A stretch of DNA of 9,721 nucleotides from Prevotellaceae bacterium (GCA_031255055.1 JAIRTG010000069.1:1-9721); one strand, 5' to 3'. Shown: positions 1 through 6,839, numbered from the stretch's first letter. A program made the numbers and translations. Notes: generated by a model not told the origin, from the letters alone.

Positions 1-37
1 ACTAATCACTAAACACTCATCACTATTTAATCACTGT
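1..37. repeat. Left array of degenerate 7-bp repeats
   Basis: AT-rich tandem copies of a heptamer close to TCACTAA. In phase they read TCACTAA (6-12), ACACTCA (13-19), TCACTAT (20-26), a 4-base remnant TTAA (27-30) and TCACTGT (31-37). Bases 1-5 look like the end of another copy, so the array probably continues left of the window. The unit, on the same strand, recurs at 170-204 on the other side of a GC-rich block. Its function is unknown. It is too short and degenerate to be a CRISPR or a classical minisatellite. Confidence 0.65.
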
Positions 38-40
38 CTT

Positions 41-126
41 ACGGGGCGTTGCGGGGCAGCGCCCCGCAGAGGGGGTAGCGGAAGACCGCGCAGCGGGCTG
101 AAGCGAGGGGGAGACTTCCCCCCCCC
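41..126. repeat. GC-rich hairpin-forming intergenic element
   Basis: This block is strikingly G+C-rich compared with everything around it. It contains a perfect 8-bp stem with a 3-base loop (50-57 with 61-68, core GCGGGGC/GCCCCGC), a weaker CCGC-GCA-GCGG stem (86-96), and a 6-bp stem GGGGGA/TCCCCC (107-112 with 117-122) that runs into nine consecutive C bases (118-126). No open reading frame of note covers it. The flanking 7-bp arrays and the internal dyads suggest a dispersed intergenic repeat, similar in style to REP or MITE-like elements. That class is an inference, since only one copy is visible. Bases 127-169 hold a pyrimidine-rich stretch and a small CTTCC-C-GGAAG dyad (141-151), and nothing else recognisable. 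Confidence 0.5.
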
Positions 127-169
127 TTAATTCTCTTTCTCTTCCCGGAAGGAAAATACATAAGGCGAA

Positions 170-204
170 TCATTCATCATTCATCACTAATCATTAATCA
201 CTAT
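170..204. repeat. Right array of 7-bp repeats, five copies
   Basis: Five back-to-back heptamers without a gap: TCATTCA (170-176), TCATTCA (177-183), TCACTAA (184-190), TCATTAA (191-197) and TCACTAT (198-204). The consensus is TCAYTMA. The last copy overlaps the first bases of the TATATTTG promoter box at 202-209, so the array occupies the place where the spacer and -33 region of that promoter should be. A change in copy number would alter this upstream region, but the copies are imperfect and no variation can be seen from one sequence. Confidence 0.7.
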
Positions 205-209
205 ATTTG
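202..209 (+). promoter_or_regulatory. Bacteroidota -7 box upstream of the membrane protein gene
   Basis: TATATTTG matches the Bacteroidota primary sigma factor -7 consensus TAnnTTTG. It lies 22 bp before the ATG at 232, which implies a short leader containing a run of nine A bases (216-224), in keeping with the A-rich, Shine-Dalgarno-free leaders of this phylum. No TTTG is present at the expected -33 position, which is filled by the 7-bp repeats, so the promoter may be weak or need an activator. Confidence 0.55.
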
Positions 210-231
210 CCCTCTAAAAAAAAATAACGCT

Positions 232-1095
232 ATGTTTCCGTTAAAAGACGATAAAAATAAACAGTTCCCGCACGATGGAACGGTGTGTCCGGAACTGTTT
301 TCAAAATGGGCAATACTACTTGCGACTGTCATCGGTAGCCCGATTGCAGGCGGCTTCCTGATCTACCGAAATTGTAAAAACTTGCAACTGCCGAGGAAAG
401 GACTTGCGTCGCTGGTGTTTTGTGTCTTGTTGACCGTCATCTGTGTCGCTACGGCGCTGCTGCTGCCGGAATATGTGCTGATGAAAATACCACCGGCGAT
501 CTTTCCGCTGATATACATGACGGCGGTCTATCTGTTGACCGACGGAACGATGACCAAATTGCTGACCGAACACGAAATAGCATGTGGTTTGTTCTACCCG
601 CTCCGAAAAGCTGTTCTGACCGGAGTGGTTTGTCTGATTGTTATCCTGTTGTTCTATCTGGCGATCTTTTCCCTTTCGCCCGACCGGTATAAACATCCCG
701 CCTATACGTCGGCGATGCGGGAGTTCGGGCTGAATGAAAGTAAAGCGTTGGCGCTGTTTGAGCTGATCGCGTATGCCCCGCCCGAAGTCGTCTCTGCTTT
801 TATCAGGGAGGAGGGTGTGCCGGCCTGGCAGGAAAATATCGCTCTGCTGACTCGTCTGAACGCTGTTGCGGATCTGCATCCCGATGTGAAGTACCGGGTG
901 AACGGGTATATCTCTTACTGCAACCTGAGAATCAGCTATTTTGAATTGACCGACAGGGCGATGACCGAAAATACGAATAAGTATGACGAGCAACTGAAAT
1001 TCCTGGACGCCGAAATAAATAGTTGCCTCCGAAGGGCGGCTCAAACCGTCGGACCTTTCGACCGACAGCGTGCTAAGGGCCGTAGAACCTACTGA
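232..1095 (+). CDS. Uncharacterised four-helix membrane protein
   Basis: A 287-residue protein of unknown function. The N-terminal half has four predicted membrane helices at about residues 26-45, 57-78, 84-103 and 127-148. The first contains the stretch GSPIAGGFLIYRN, which resembles the first helix of a loose group of small uncharacterised bacterial membrane proteins; that link is from memory and weak. Residues 150-270 look soluble and mainly helical, with no motif I recognise. The C-terminus is basic (RQRAKGRRTY). There is no cleavable signal peptide or lipobox. The ATG at 232 is chosen because a -7 box lies 22 bp upstream with an A-rich leader between. The gene appears to stand alone: a separate promoter for the next gene begins right after its stop. 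The coding sequence looks somewhat richer in G+C than its neighbours. That it is a real gene is likely; its role is not known. Confidence 0.75.
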   Translation: MFPLKDDKNKQFPHDGTVCPELFSKWAILLATVIGSPIAGGFLIYRNCKNLQLPRKGLASLVFCVLLTVICVATALLLPEYVLMKIPPAIFPLIYMTAVYLLTDGTMTKLLTEHEIACGLFYPLRKAVLTGVVCLIVILLFYLAIFSLSPDRYKHPAYTSAMREFGLNESKALALFELIAYAPPEVVSAFIREEGVPAWQENIALLTRLNAVADLHPDVKYRVNGYISYCNLRISYFELTDRAMTENTNKYDEQLKFLDAEINSCLRRAAQTVGPFDRQRAKGRRTY

Positions 1096-1125
1096 TTTGC
1101 CGTTCTTGAAAAATTAGTACCTTTG
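1096..1125 (+). promoter_or_regulatory. Consensus Bacteroidota promoter for the acyl-CoA ligase gene
   Basis: TTTG at 1096-1099 and TACCTTTG at 1118-1125 match the -33 (TTTG) and -7 (TAnnTTTG) elements of Bacteroidota housekeeping promoters, with 18 bp between them. The -33 box begins directly after the TGA of the preceding gene. Transcription would start about 7 bp after the -7 box, giving a leader of roughly 35 nt to the ATG at 1167. The leader is A-rich (ATTAAACAAAGAATCAA) and lacks a Shine-Dalgarno sequence. Confidence 0.75.
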
Positions 1126-1166
1126 CGACTTAAGCAAAATAGATGTTCAATTAAACAAAGAATCAA

Positions 1167-3074
1167 ATGAATAAACCTACCATTATTGACCTGTTAAACA
1201 TAAGCGTCGACAAGTTTGCAGATAATCCGTTCCTGTGGGAGAAAAAAAACGATAAATTCGAACCGACTTCTTACAAAAACACTAAAACCGAAGCGCACTT
1301 TCTGGCCGCCGGACTGATCGATTTGGGTGTGCAACCGGGAGATAAAATCGCCCTGCTTTCCGAAGGACGAAATGACTGGATTATCGGCGAACTGGGTATC
1401 TTGCATACCGGTGCGGTGAATGTCCCACTGTCGATAAAACTGGAAGAAAGTAATGACCTTATCTTTCGATTGAAACATTCCGAATCGAAGTATATACTCG
1501 TTTCGGGAGGACAATTGAAAAAAATCCGCGCAATCGTTGCCGAATTGCCGCGGGTCGAAAAAATTGTCGTCTTCGATAAACAGCAAACGTACGAAAAGTC
1601 GGAAATCTCGTTGGACGAACTGAAAGAAAACGGGCGGAAACTATTGGCGAAAAACCCGAATGTGGTGACCCAAATCGCAAAAAAAATAAAACCGGATGAT
1701 TATGCTAATATCAGCTATACGTCGGGAACAACCGCCGACCCTAAAGGTATTCTGCTGACTCACCGTAATTATACCGCCAATGTGGAACAGGCGATGACGC
1801 TTATCAGTATCCCGCCTACGTACCGGACGTTGATCATCCTGCCGCTCGACCATTGTTTTGCACATGTTGCCGGTTTCTATAGCTTTATGGCATACGGCGC
1901 AAGCGTTGGGACGGTGCAAACGGGTAGAACGGGGATGGAAACACTGAAAAATATCCCAATCAACATCAAAGAATTGAAACCGCATATCTTGTTGAGCGTT
2001 CCTTCGCTGGCAAAGAATTTTCGTAAAAATATCGAAAGTACGATCAAAAAGCAGGGCGGATTCGCCCGATGGCTGTTCGATAGCGGTATGAAAATGGCTT
2101 GCGCCTATAATAAAGAAGGATACAACAGAGGCGAAGGACTGCAAAAACTCAAAAAACCGCTCTTGTCGCTTTATGATAAGCTGTTGTTCTCGAAAGTACG
2201 TCAGGCTTTCGGGGGTGAACTCCGGTTTTTCATCGGCGGGGGCGCCTTGCTCGATATTGAGTTGCAACGTTTTTTCTACGCGATAGGTATCCCGATGTTT
2301 CAGGGTTACGGCTTGTCGGAAGCCACGCCGATTATTTCGGCAAACGGTATCGAGCGACATAAATTAGGCTCTTCGGGCTATCCGGTGACGCCGATGGAGT
2401 TGAAAATATGTGACTCGGAAGGAAACGAATTGCCGCATAATCAAAAAGGCGAAATTGTTATCAAAGGCGAAAACGTGATGGCGGGCTATTATAAAAATGA
2501 AAAGGCAACGGCCGAAACGGTCGTCGACGGATGGTTGCGTACAGGCGATATGGGCTATACGGACGACGACGGATATCTGTACGTTGTGGGGCGTTTCAAA
2601 AGCCTGCTCATTTCGAGCGACGGCGAAAAATATAGTCCCGAAGGTATCGAAGAGTCGTTGTCCGACGGTTCCAAATTTATCGAACAGGTTATCCTATACA
2701 ACAATCAAAATAACTATACCTCCGCCCTGCTCGTTCCTAATATGGATGTCTTGAAGGCTTATGTGTCGCACAGACAGAAAAGTTGGGATACCCGGGAGGG
2801 CAAAGAATTGGCGTTGATTAAAATTCAGCGGGAAATCAACGAATACAAAAAAGGCGGTAAAAACTATGGCCTGTTCCCCGAACGCTGGCTACCCGCTACA
2901 GTTGCGGTAATCGCCGAGCCGTTTTCGGAAAAGAACGGACTGATGAACAGTTCTATGAAAATCATCAGAGGTAAAGTCGAACAGCGCTACGAAAGTAAAA
3001 TCAGATACATGTACGATTCGCCCGATGCAAAAAATATCGTCAACGAAAAAAATATGAAGGAGTTGGAATGTTAG
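1167..3074 (+). CDS. Long-chain fatty acid-CoA ligase (AMP-forming)
   Basis: A 635-residue member of the ANL adenylating superfamily, long-chain acyl-CoA synthetase branch. It should activate fatty acids with ATP to acyl-AMP and transfer them to CoA at the cytoplasmic side of the membrane, feeding phospholipid synthesis or uptake of external fatty acids. Visible motifs in order: the phosphate-binding loop YTSGTTADPKG (184-194), YGLSEATP (381-388, core motif A5), GWLRTGDMGYTDDDGYLYVV (455-474, with the ribose-binding Asp), the hinge region GRFKSLLISSDGEKYSPEG (475-493), and GLMNSSMKIIRGKV (591-604), in which Lys598 aligns with the catalytic A10 lysine. Length and motif order are complete, so the enzyme is probably active. 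There is no signal peptide. The ATG at 1167 starts just before conserved sequence and follows an A-rich leader and consensus promoter. Chain-length preference cannot be read from the sequence. It is not visibly in an operon with other lipid genes. Confidence 0.93.
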   Translation: MNKPTIIDLLNISVDKFADNPFLWEKKNDKFEPTSYKNTKTEAHFLAAGLIDLGVQPGDKIALLSEGRNDWIIGELGILHTGAVNVPLSIKLEESNDLIFRLKHSESKYILVSGGQLKKIRAIVAELPRVEKIVVFDKQQTYEKSEISLDELKENGRKLLAKNPNVVTQIAKKIKPDDYANISYTSGTTADPKGILLTHRNYTANVEQAMTLISIPPTYRTLIILPLDHCFAHVAGFYSFMAYGASVGTVQTGRTGMETLKNIPINIKELKPHILLSVPSLAKNFRKNIESTIKKQGGFARWLFDSGMKMACAYNKEGYNRGEGLQKLKKPLLSLYDKLLFSKVRQAFGGELRFFIGGGALLDIELQRFFYAIGIPMFQGYGLSEATPIISANGIERHKLGSSGYPVTPMELKICDSEGNELPHNQKGEIVIKGENVMAGYYKNEKATAETVVDGWLRTGDMGYTDDDGYLYVVGRFKSLLISSDGEKYSPEGIEESLSDGSKFIEQVILYNNQNNYTSALLVPNMDVLKAYVSHRQKSWDTREGKELALIKIQREINEYKKGGKNYGLFPERWLPATVAVIAEPFSEKNGLMNSSMKIIRGKVEQRYESKIRYMYDSPDAKNIVNEKNMKELEC

Positions 3075-3135
3075 GTCCCACTTTTAATTAAACAATTGAC
3101 TTCTCCATTCCGGTCGTTTGAATACGACAAATAAA

Positions 3136-3168
3136 CAACAGCCCCTCGTTTTCGACAAGGGGCTGTTG
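3136..3168. terminator. Shared intrinsic terminator between convergent genes
   Basis: A perfect 11-bp stem CAACAGCCCCT (3136-3146) pairs with AGGGGCTGTTG (3158-3168) around an 11-base loop. It lies 61 bp after the acyl-CoA ligase stop and 35 bp beyond the stop of the minus-strand peptidase gene. On the minus strand the stem is followed by TTTATTTGT, a fair U-rich tail. On the plus strand the tail (CAATAATATAAT) is AT-rich but poor in T. It therefore fits best as the peptidase terminator and probably also limits read-through of the ligase gene. The rest of 3075-3203 holds nothing else recognisable. Confidence 0.8.
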
Positions 3169-3203
3169 CAATAATATAATCCGTCAGTCGCCGACTACTA
3201 ATA

Positions 3204-5333
3204 CTAATCTCCAATCCCAACCGGATTCATGCCCAAATGATACATGATAAATGCCCATTTGTCGGTTTGGGCGTCAATTGTTTTGGAAATCGGTTTTCCG
3301 GCGCCGTGACCGGCATCTACGTCAATCCGGATAAGCGACGGGTATGAGCCGTCGTTGGCGGCCTGCAAAGTAGCCGCAAATTTAAACGAGTGGGCGGGTA
3401 CTACGCGATCGTCATGGTCGCCTGTCATGACGAAGGTTGCCGGATATTTTACACCTTGTTTCACGTTGTGTAAGGGTGAGTATCCCAATAGGTAGTCAAA
3501 CATTTCTTTGCTTTCCTCGCTCGTCCCATAGTCGGTTGCCCACGCCCATCCGATGGTGAATTTGTGATAGCGGAGCATGTCCAAAACACCTACTTCGGGT
3601 ACTGCTACGGCGAATAAGTCGGGGCGCTGAAGCATGCACGCGCCAACCAAAAGGCCACCGTTGGAACCGCCGTTGATGGCTATTTTAGCAGCATTCGTGA
3701 ATTTCTCGGCGACCAGGTATTCCGCCGCCGCGATGAAGTCGTCAAATACGTTTTGTTTTTGCATTTTTGTTCCCGCTTTGTGCCATGCTTCTCCGTATTC
3801 GCCGCCGCCACGCAAATTCGCTATCGCAATGATACCGCCGTTTTCAAGGAACGGAATACGCAATACGCTGAATCCGGGCGTCTGGCTGACGTTGAAACCG
3901 CCATATCCGTATAAAAACACCGGATTGTTTCCGTCTTTTTGAAGGCCTTTTTTGTAGATGACGGACATCGGTACTTTTGTGCCGTCTTTGCTTGTGTAGA
4001 AAACTTGCTCGCTCAGGTATTCGTCCGCATTGAAATCAATTTCCGATGCGCGAAATAGTTCGGATGTGTTGTTTTCTACGTTGAAGCGGTAAATCGTGCC
4101 CGGAAAGGTGTATGACGCGAATACGTAGAATGCTTCCGACTCATTTTTGTTTCCGCTGAATCCGCCAACGGTGCCTAATGTCGGAAAGTCGATTTCGTAC
4201 AGTTTCGTTCCCTGCAAATCATATACATAAGCGTGGTCTGTTGCATCCTGCATGTAGACCGCAATGATCTTTCCGCCGATTATCGAAACATTCGTCAATA
4301 CATTTTCCGATTCGGAAAGCACTTCTTTCCAGTCCTTACGGGCGGGTTTTGCGGGGTCTATCTCCATCAGACGCTGTTTCGGAGCGTCCCAGTTTGTCAG
4401 GATGTATAATTTCCCGTCAACATGGTCGATGATTGAATTGTCGCTATCGAAATCATCGACCAGCGTAATGAAGTCCGACTGCGGTTTGCCAAGGTCTTTC
4501 ATCTTTAATGAATTTCCCGACGTCGATTCATTCTCGGAAATGAATAAATATCGCTCATCTTCCGTTACGCCCGCGCCGCAGCCACGAAGCGGATGTTTGT
4601 CGTCTCTGTAAATAATGACGTCTTTTGACTGCCCGTCTCCGATTTTGTGATAATACACTTTTTGAAACTCGTTGGCCGTTGTAAGCTCTTTTCCGACTTC
4701 GGGAGCGTCATACGCACTATAATAGAATCCGTCTCCCTGCCAGCTTATTCCCGAAAATTTCACCCATTCGAGATGCTCCGACAGCAATTCACGTGTCGCG
4801 AGGTCTATCACAAAAATTTCGTTCCAGTCGGATCCGCTTCGCGCGATGGAATATGCCAGGTATTTCCCGTTGTTTGAAAACGAAAGATTGGCCAATGCAA
4901 CCGTTCCGTCCTGTGAAAAAGTGTTCGGGTCGAGTAGCACTTCGGGTTCGGCGTCCGGCGACTCCTGACGATACAGTACACTCTGGTTTTGCAGTCCGTC
5001 GTTTTTGAAAAAATAATAGATGCCGTGCTTTTTGAACGGAGAACCATATTTCGGATAGTTCATCAGGTTGGTGATGCGCTTGCGAAGGTTTTCCCTGAAA
5101 GGAATGGCTTCGAGATAATTGTAGGTAACGGCGTTTTGCGCTTTTACCCACTCGCCCGTTTCGGTCGAATTGTCATCTTCCAACCAACGGTAAGGATCGT
5201 TTATTTCGGTGTCGAAATAAATGTCAGCAACGTTTTCGGTAGCCGTTTGAGGATACACGATTCGCTTTTTTGAACAATTGTTGCATGTTAACATAATAGA
5301 AGCAATGGATAATAATAAAAGCAGATTTTTCAT
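3204..5333 (-). CDS. Prolyl oligopeptidase family serine peptidase (S9A), exported
   Basis: A 709-residue peptidase that cleaves short peptides after proline. The N-terminal signal sequence (MKNLLLLLSIASIMLTCNNC) implies export. Cys17 or Cys20 could be a lipoprotein anchor, but neither has a textbook lipobox (MLTC; CNNC), so lipidation is uncertain. Residues from about 30 carry the family N-terminal motif NDPYRWLED (45-53), followed by the seven-bladed propeller (about 85-435) that screens out large substrates, then the alpha/beta hydrolase domain. The catalytic triad is Ser557 in GGSNGG, Asp641 in GDHDDRVVPAHS and His676 in AGHGAGKP. Arg643, which binds the substrate backbone in characterised members, is present. 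The family length is usually about 700, so the protein is complete. The ATG at 5331-5333 directly precedes a good signal peptide. The gene lies 25 bp downstream of the CCA-adding enzyme gene and has no obvious promoter of its own, so it is probably cotranscribed. Confidence 0.93.
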   Translation of the reverse strand: MKNLLLLLSIASIMLTCNNCSKKRIVYPQTATENVADIYFDTEINDPYRWLEDDNSTETGEWVKAQNAVTYNYLEAIPFRENLRKRITNLMNYPKYGSPFKKHGIYYFFKNDGLQNQSVLYRQESPDAEPEVLLDPNTFSQDGTVALANLSFSNNGKYLAYSIARSGSDWNEIFVIDLATRELLSEHLEWVKFSGISWQGDGFYYSAYDAPEVGKELTTANEFQKVYYHKIGDGQSKDVIIYRDDKHPLRGCGAGVTEDERYLFISENESTSGNSLKMKDLGKPQSDFITLVDDFDSDNSIIDHVDGKLYILTNWDAPKQRLMEIDPAKPARKDWKEVLSESENVLTNVSIIGGKIIAVYMQDATDHAYVYDLQGTKLYEIDFPTLGTVGGFSGNKNESEAFYVFASYTFPGTIYRFNVENNTSELFRASEIDFNADEYLSEQVFYTSKDGTKVPMSVIYKKGLQKDGNNPVFLYGYGGFNVSQTPGFSVLRIPFLENGGIIAIANLRGGGEYGEAWHKAGTKMQKQNVFDDFIAAAEYLVAEKFTNAAKIAINGGSNGGLLVGACMLQRPDLFAVAVPEVGVLDMLRYHKFTIGWAWATDYGTSEESKEMFDYLLGYSPLHNVKQGVKYPATFVMTGDHDDRVVPAHSFKFAATLQAANDGSYPSLIRIDVDAGHGAGKPISKTIDAQTDKWAFIMYHLGMNPVGIGD

Positions 5334-5358
5334 ATCGTTTGAATTTTAAAATGAAGTT

Positions 5359-6771
5359 CTATTTCGTTGTCGGACTTATGCCCATTTCGGCTGCTATATT
5401 TATCATGTATTTATAGGCCGCATCGTATTCATTGGGTATTATGCCGTCCAAAATGGCGTCTTTTATTTTCATTTTGATTTCGCCGACCAAAGAGCAGGCG
5501 GGAAGATTGAAAAGTTGCATGATTTCATCTCCTTTGACGGGCGGCTGAAAATTACGGATGCGGTCTTTCTCCTCGATTTCTTTCAGTTTGCGGCGTACAA
5601 TCTGAAAATTTCCTTTATATCGTTTTACTTTTTCTCTGTTTTTTGAGGTAATGTCGGCTTCGCACAGGAGCATCAAATCGTCAATATCGTCTCCGGCGTC
5701 AAACAGCAGGCGCCTGACGGCCGAATCCGTTATTTCTTCTTCGCTCAGAACAATCGGACGCATGTGGAGCAGTACCATTTTCTGTGTGTATTTCATTTTC
5801 TCATTCATCGGCAGTTTCATCTTTTTGAAAATATCGGGAAGCATCTTCATGCCGGTAAATTCATGATTATGAAATGTCCATCCCAGTTTTTTGTCAAACC
5901 GTTTTGTGCGGGTTTTGCCGACGTCGTGCAGCAACGCCGACCAACGAAGCCATAAATTGTCCGAATGTTCCGACAGATTATCGAGCACGGCGATAGTGTG
6001 GTAAAAATTGTCTTTGTGTCCAACTCCGTCCTTTGTTTCAACGCCTCTCAGGTCATCCAATTCCGGGAAAATGAGCTTCAGTAATCCCGATTTTTCCAAC
6101 AGAATAAAGCCGACGGACGGCTTTGGCGACAGGATGATTTTGTTCAGTTCGTCTGCTACCCGCTCTTTTGATATAATATTGATCCGCTCTTTGTTCCGCC
6201 CGATGGCCTCAAAGGTGTTTACTTCGATGTAAAATCCGAGTTGGGCGGCAAATCGAACTGCCCGCATCATGCGCAAAGGGTCGTCCGAGAATGTAATATC
6301 GGGGTTCAAAGGTGTGCGGATAACCTGGTTTTTCAAATCCGTCAATCCGTTGAAAGGGTCGATGAGTTCGCCATAATGGTCTTTGTTCAGGCAAATGGCC
6401 AGGGCATTGATGGTGAAATCGCGGCGGTTCTGGTCGTCTTCCAGCGTTCCGTCTTCCACAACCGGTTTACGCGAATCGCGCTGATAGGATTCTTTTCGGG
6501 CGCCGACAAACTCTATCTCGTATACCGGCGTCTTTACCTGCGCCGTACCGAAATTTTTAAATACGGATAGATGTGTATTTTTCCCTGTTTTTTTTGCCAC
6601 ACGCCCGGCAAGTTCAATCCCGCTTCCCACCACCACAATGTCAATGTCTTTCGAGGGGCGTTTCAGTAGCAAATCGCGCACATATCCGCCAATAACATAA
6701 CATGCCTGCTGATGTTTGTCGGCAATTTCAGAAATAGTAGTGAAGATTTTGTCCTGCAAATGTTCAATCAT
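5359..6771 (-). CDS. cca: CCA tRNA nucleotidyltransferase with HD domain
   Basis: A 470-residue class II CCA-adding enzyme that builds or repairs the CCA end of tRNAs in the cytoplasm, using CTP and ATP without a template. Numbering from the ATG at 6769-6771: the head has YVIGGYVRDLLL (25-36), the metal-binding pair Asp42/Asp44 in KDIDIVV, RRDFTINAL (116-124, nucleotide selection) and DDPLRMMRAVRFAAQLGF (163-180). The segment ADELNKIILSPKP (206-218) is typical of the family. An HD domain follows, with His258, His282-Asp283 in LLHDVGKTRTK, His303 and His336 as likely metal ligands; in other CCA enzymes this domain acts as a phosphohydrolase. A longer reading from a TTG at 6832-6834 adds 21 residues unlike the family, and that TTG is part of a promoter box, so the ATG is preferred. 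It is first in a likely two-gene unit with the downstream peptidase. I see no second nucleotidyltransferase that would suggest split CC- and A-adding activity. Confidence 0.93.
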   Translation of the reverse strand: MIEHLQDKIFTTISEIADKHQQACYVIGGYVRDLLLKRPSKDIDIVVVGSGIELAGRVAKKTGKNTHLSVFKNFGTAQVKTPVYEIEFVGARKESYQRDSRKPVVEDGTLEDDQNRRDFTINALAICLNKDHYGELIDPFNGLTDLKNQVIRTPLNPDITFSDDPLRMMRAVRFAAQLGFYIEVNTFEAIGRNKERINIISKERVADELNKIILSPKPSVGFILLEKSGLLKLIFPELDDLRGVETKDGVGHKDNFYHTIAVLDNLSEHSDNLWLRWSALLHDVGKTRTKRFDKKLGWTFHNHEFTGMKMLPDIFKKMKLPMNEKMKYTQKMVLLHMRPIVLSEEEITDSAVRRLLFDAGDDIDDLMLLCEADITSKNREKVKRYKGNFQIVRRKLKEIEEKDRIRNFQPPVKGDEIMQLFNLPACSLVGEIKMKIKDAILDGIIPNEYDAAYKYMINIAAEMGISPTTK

Positions 6772-6831
6772 ATAAAAATTCAGACAGTAAAGAGTTCCGG
6801 AATACGAATGTAAGTGAATAAATTCGTGCTG

Positions 6832-6839
6832 CAAAGGTA
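6832..6839 (-). promoter_or_regulatory. -7 box upstream of cca
   Basis: On the minus strand this reads TACCTTTG, an exact match to TAnnTTTG and identical to the box in front of the acyl-CoA ligase gene. It is 60 bp upstream of the cca ATG, implying a leader of about 50 nt. No TTTG is seen about 19 bp further upstream, so only the -7 half is supported. It lies between the gcvP terminator and cca, as expected for the start of a new transcription unit. Confidence 0.6.

Noticed and set aside
50..68. Strong GC hairpin as an intrinsic terminator of a gene left of the window
   Set aside because: The stem is followed by purine-rich sequence (GAGGGGGTAG), not a T run, so it does not look like a terminator.
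170..204. Possible CRISPR array
   Set aside because: The 7-bp units are directly adjacent with no spacers, far too short for CRISPR repeats, and no cas gene is nearby.
316..1044. Minus-strand open frame of 242 codons as a gene
   Set aside because: It is antisense to a membrane protein with clear helices, and its product is Gln/Arg-rich and low in hydrophobic order, typical of a shadow frame.
1048..1066. GTCGG...CCGAC dyad as a terminator for the membrane protein gene
   Set aside because: The stem is only 5 bp, lies inside the coding sequence and has no T run after it.
1641..2360. Minus-strand open frame of 239 codons as a gene
   Set aside because: It lies entirely opposite the conserved acyl-CoA ligase domain and its product has no recognisable motif.
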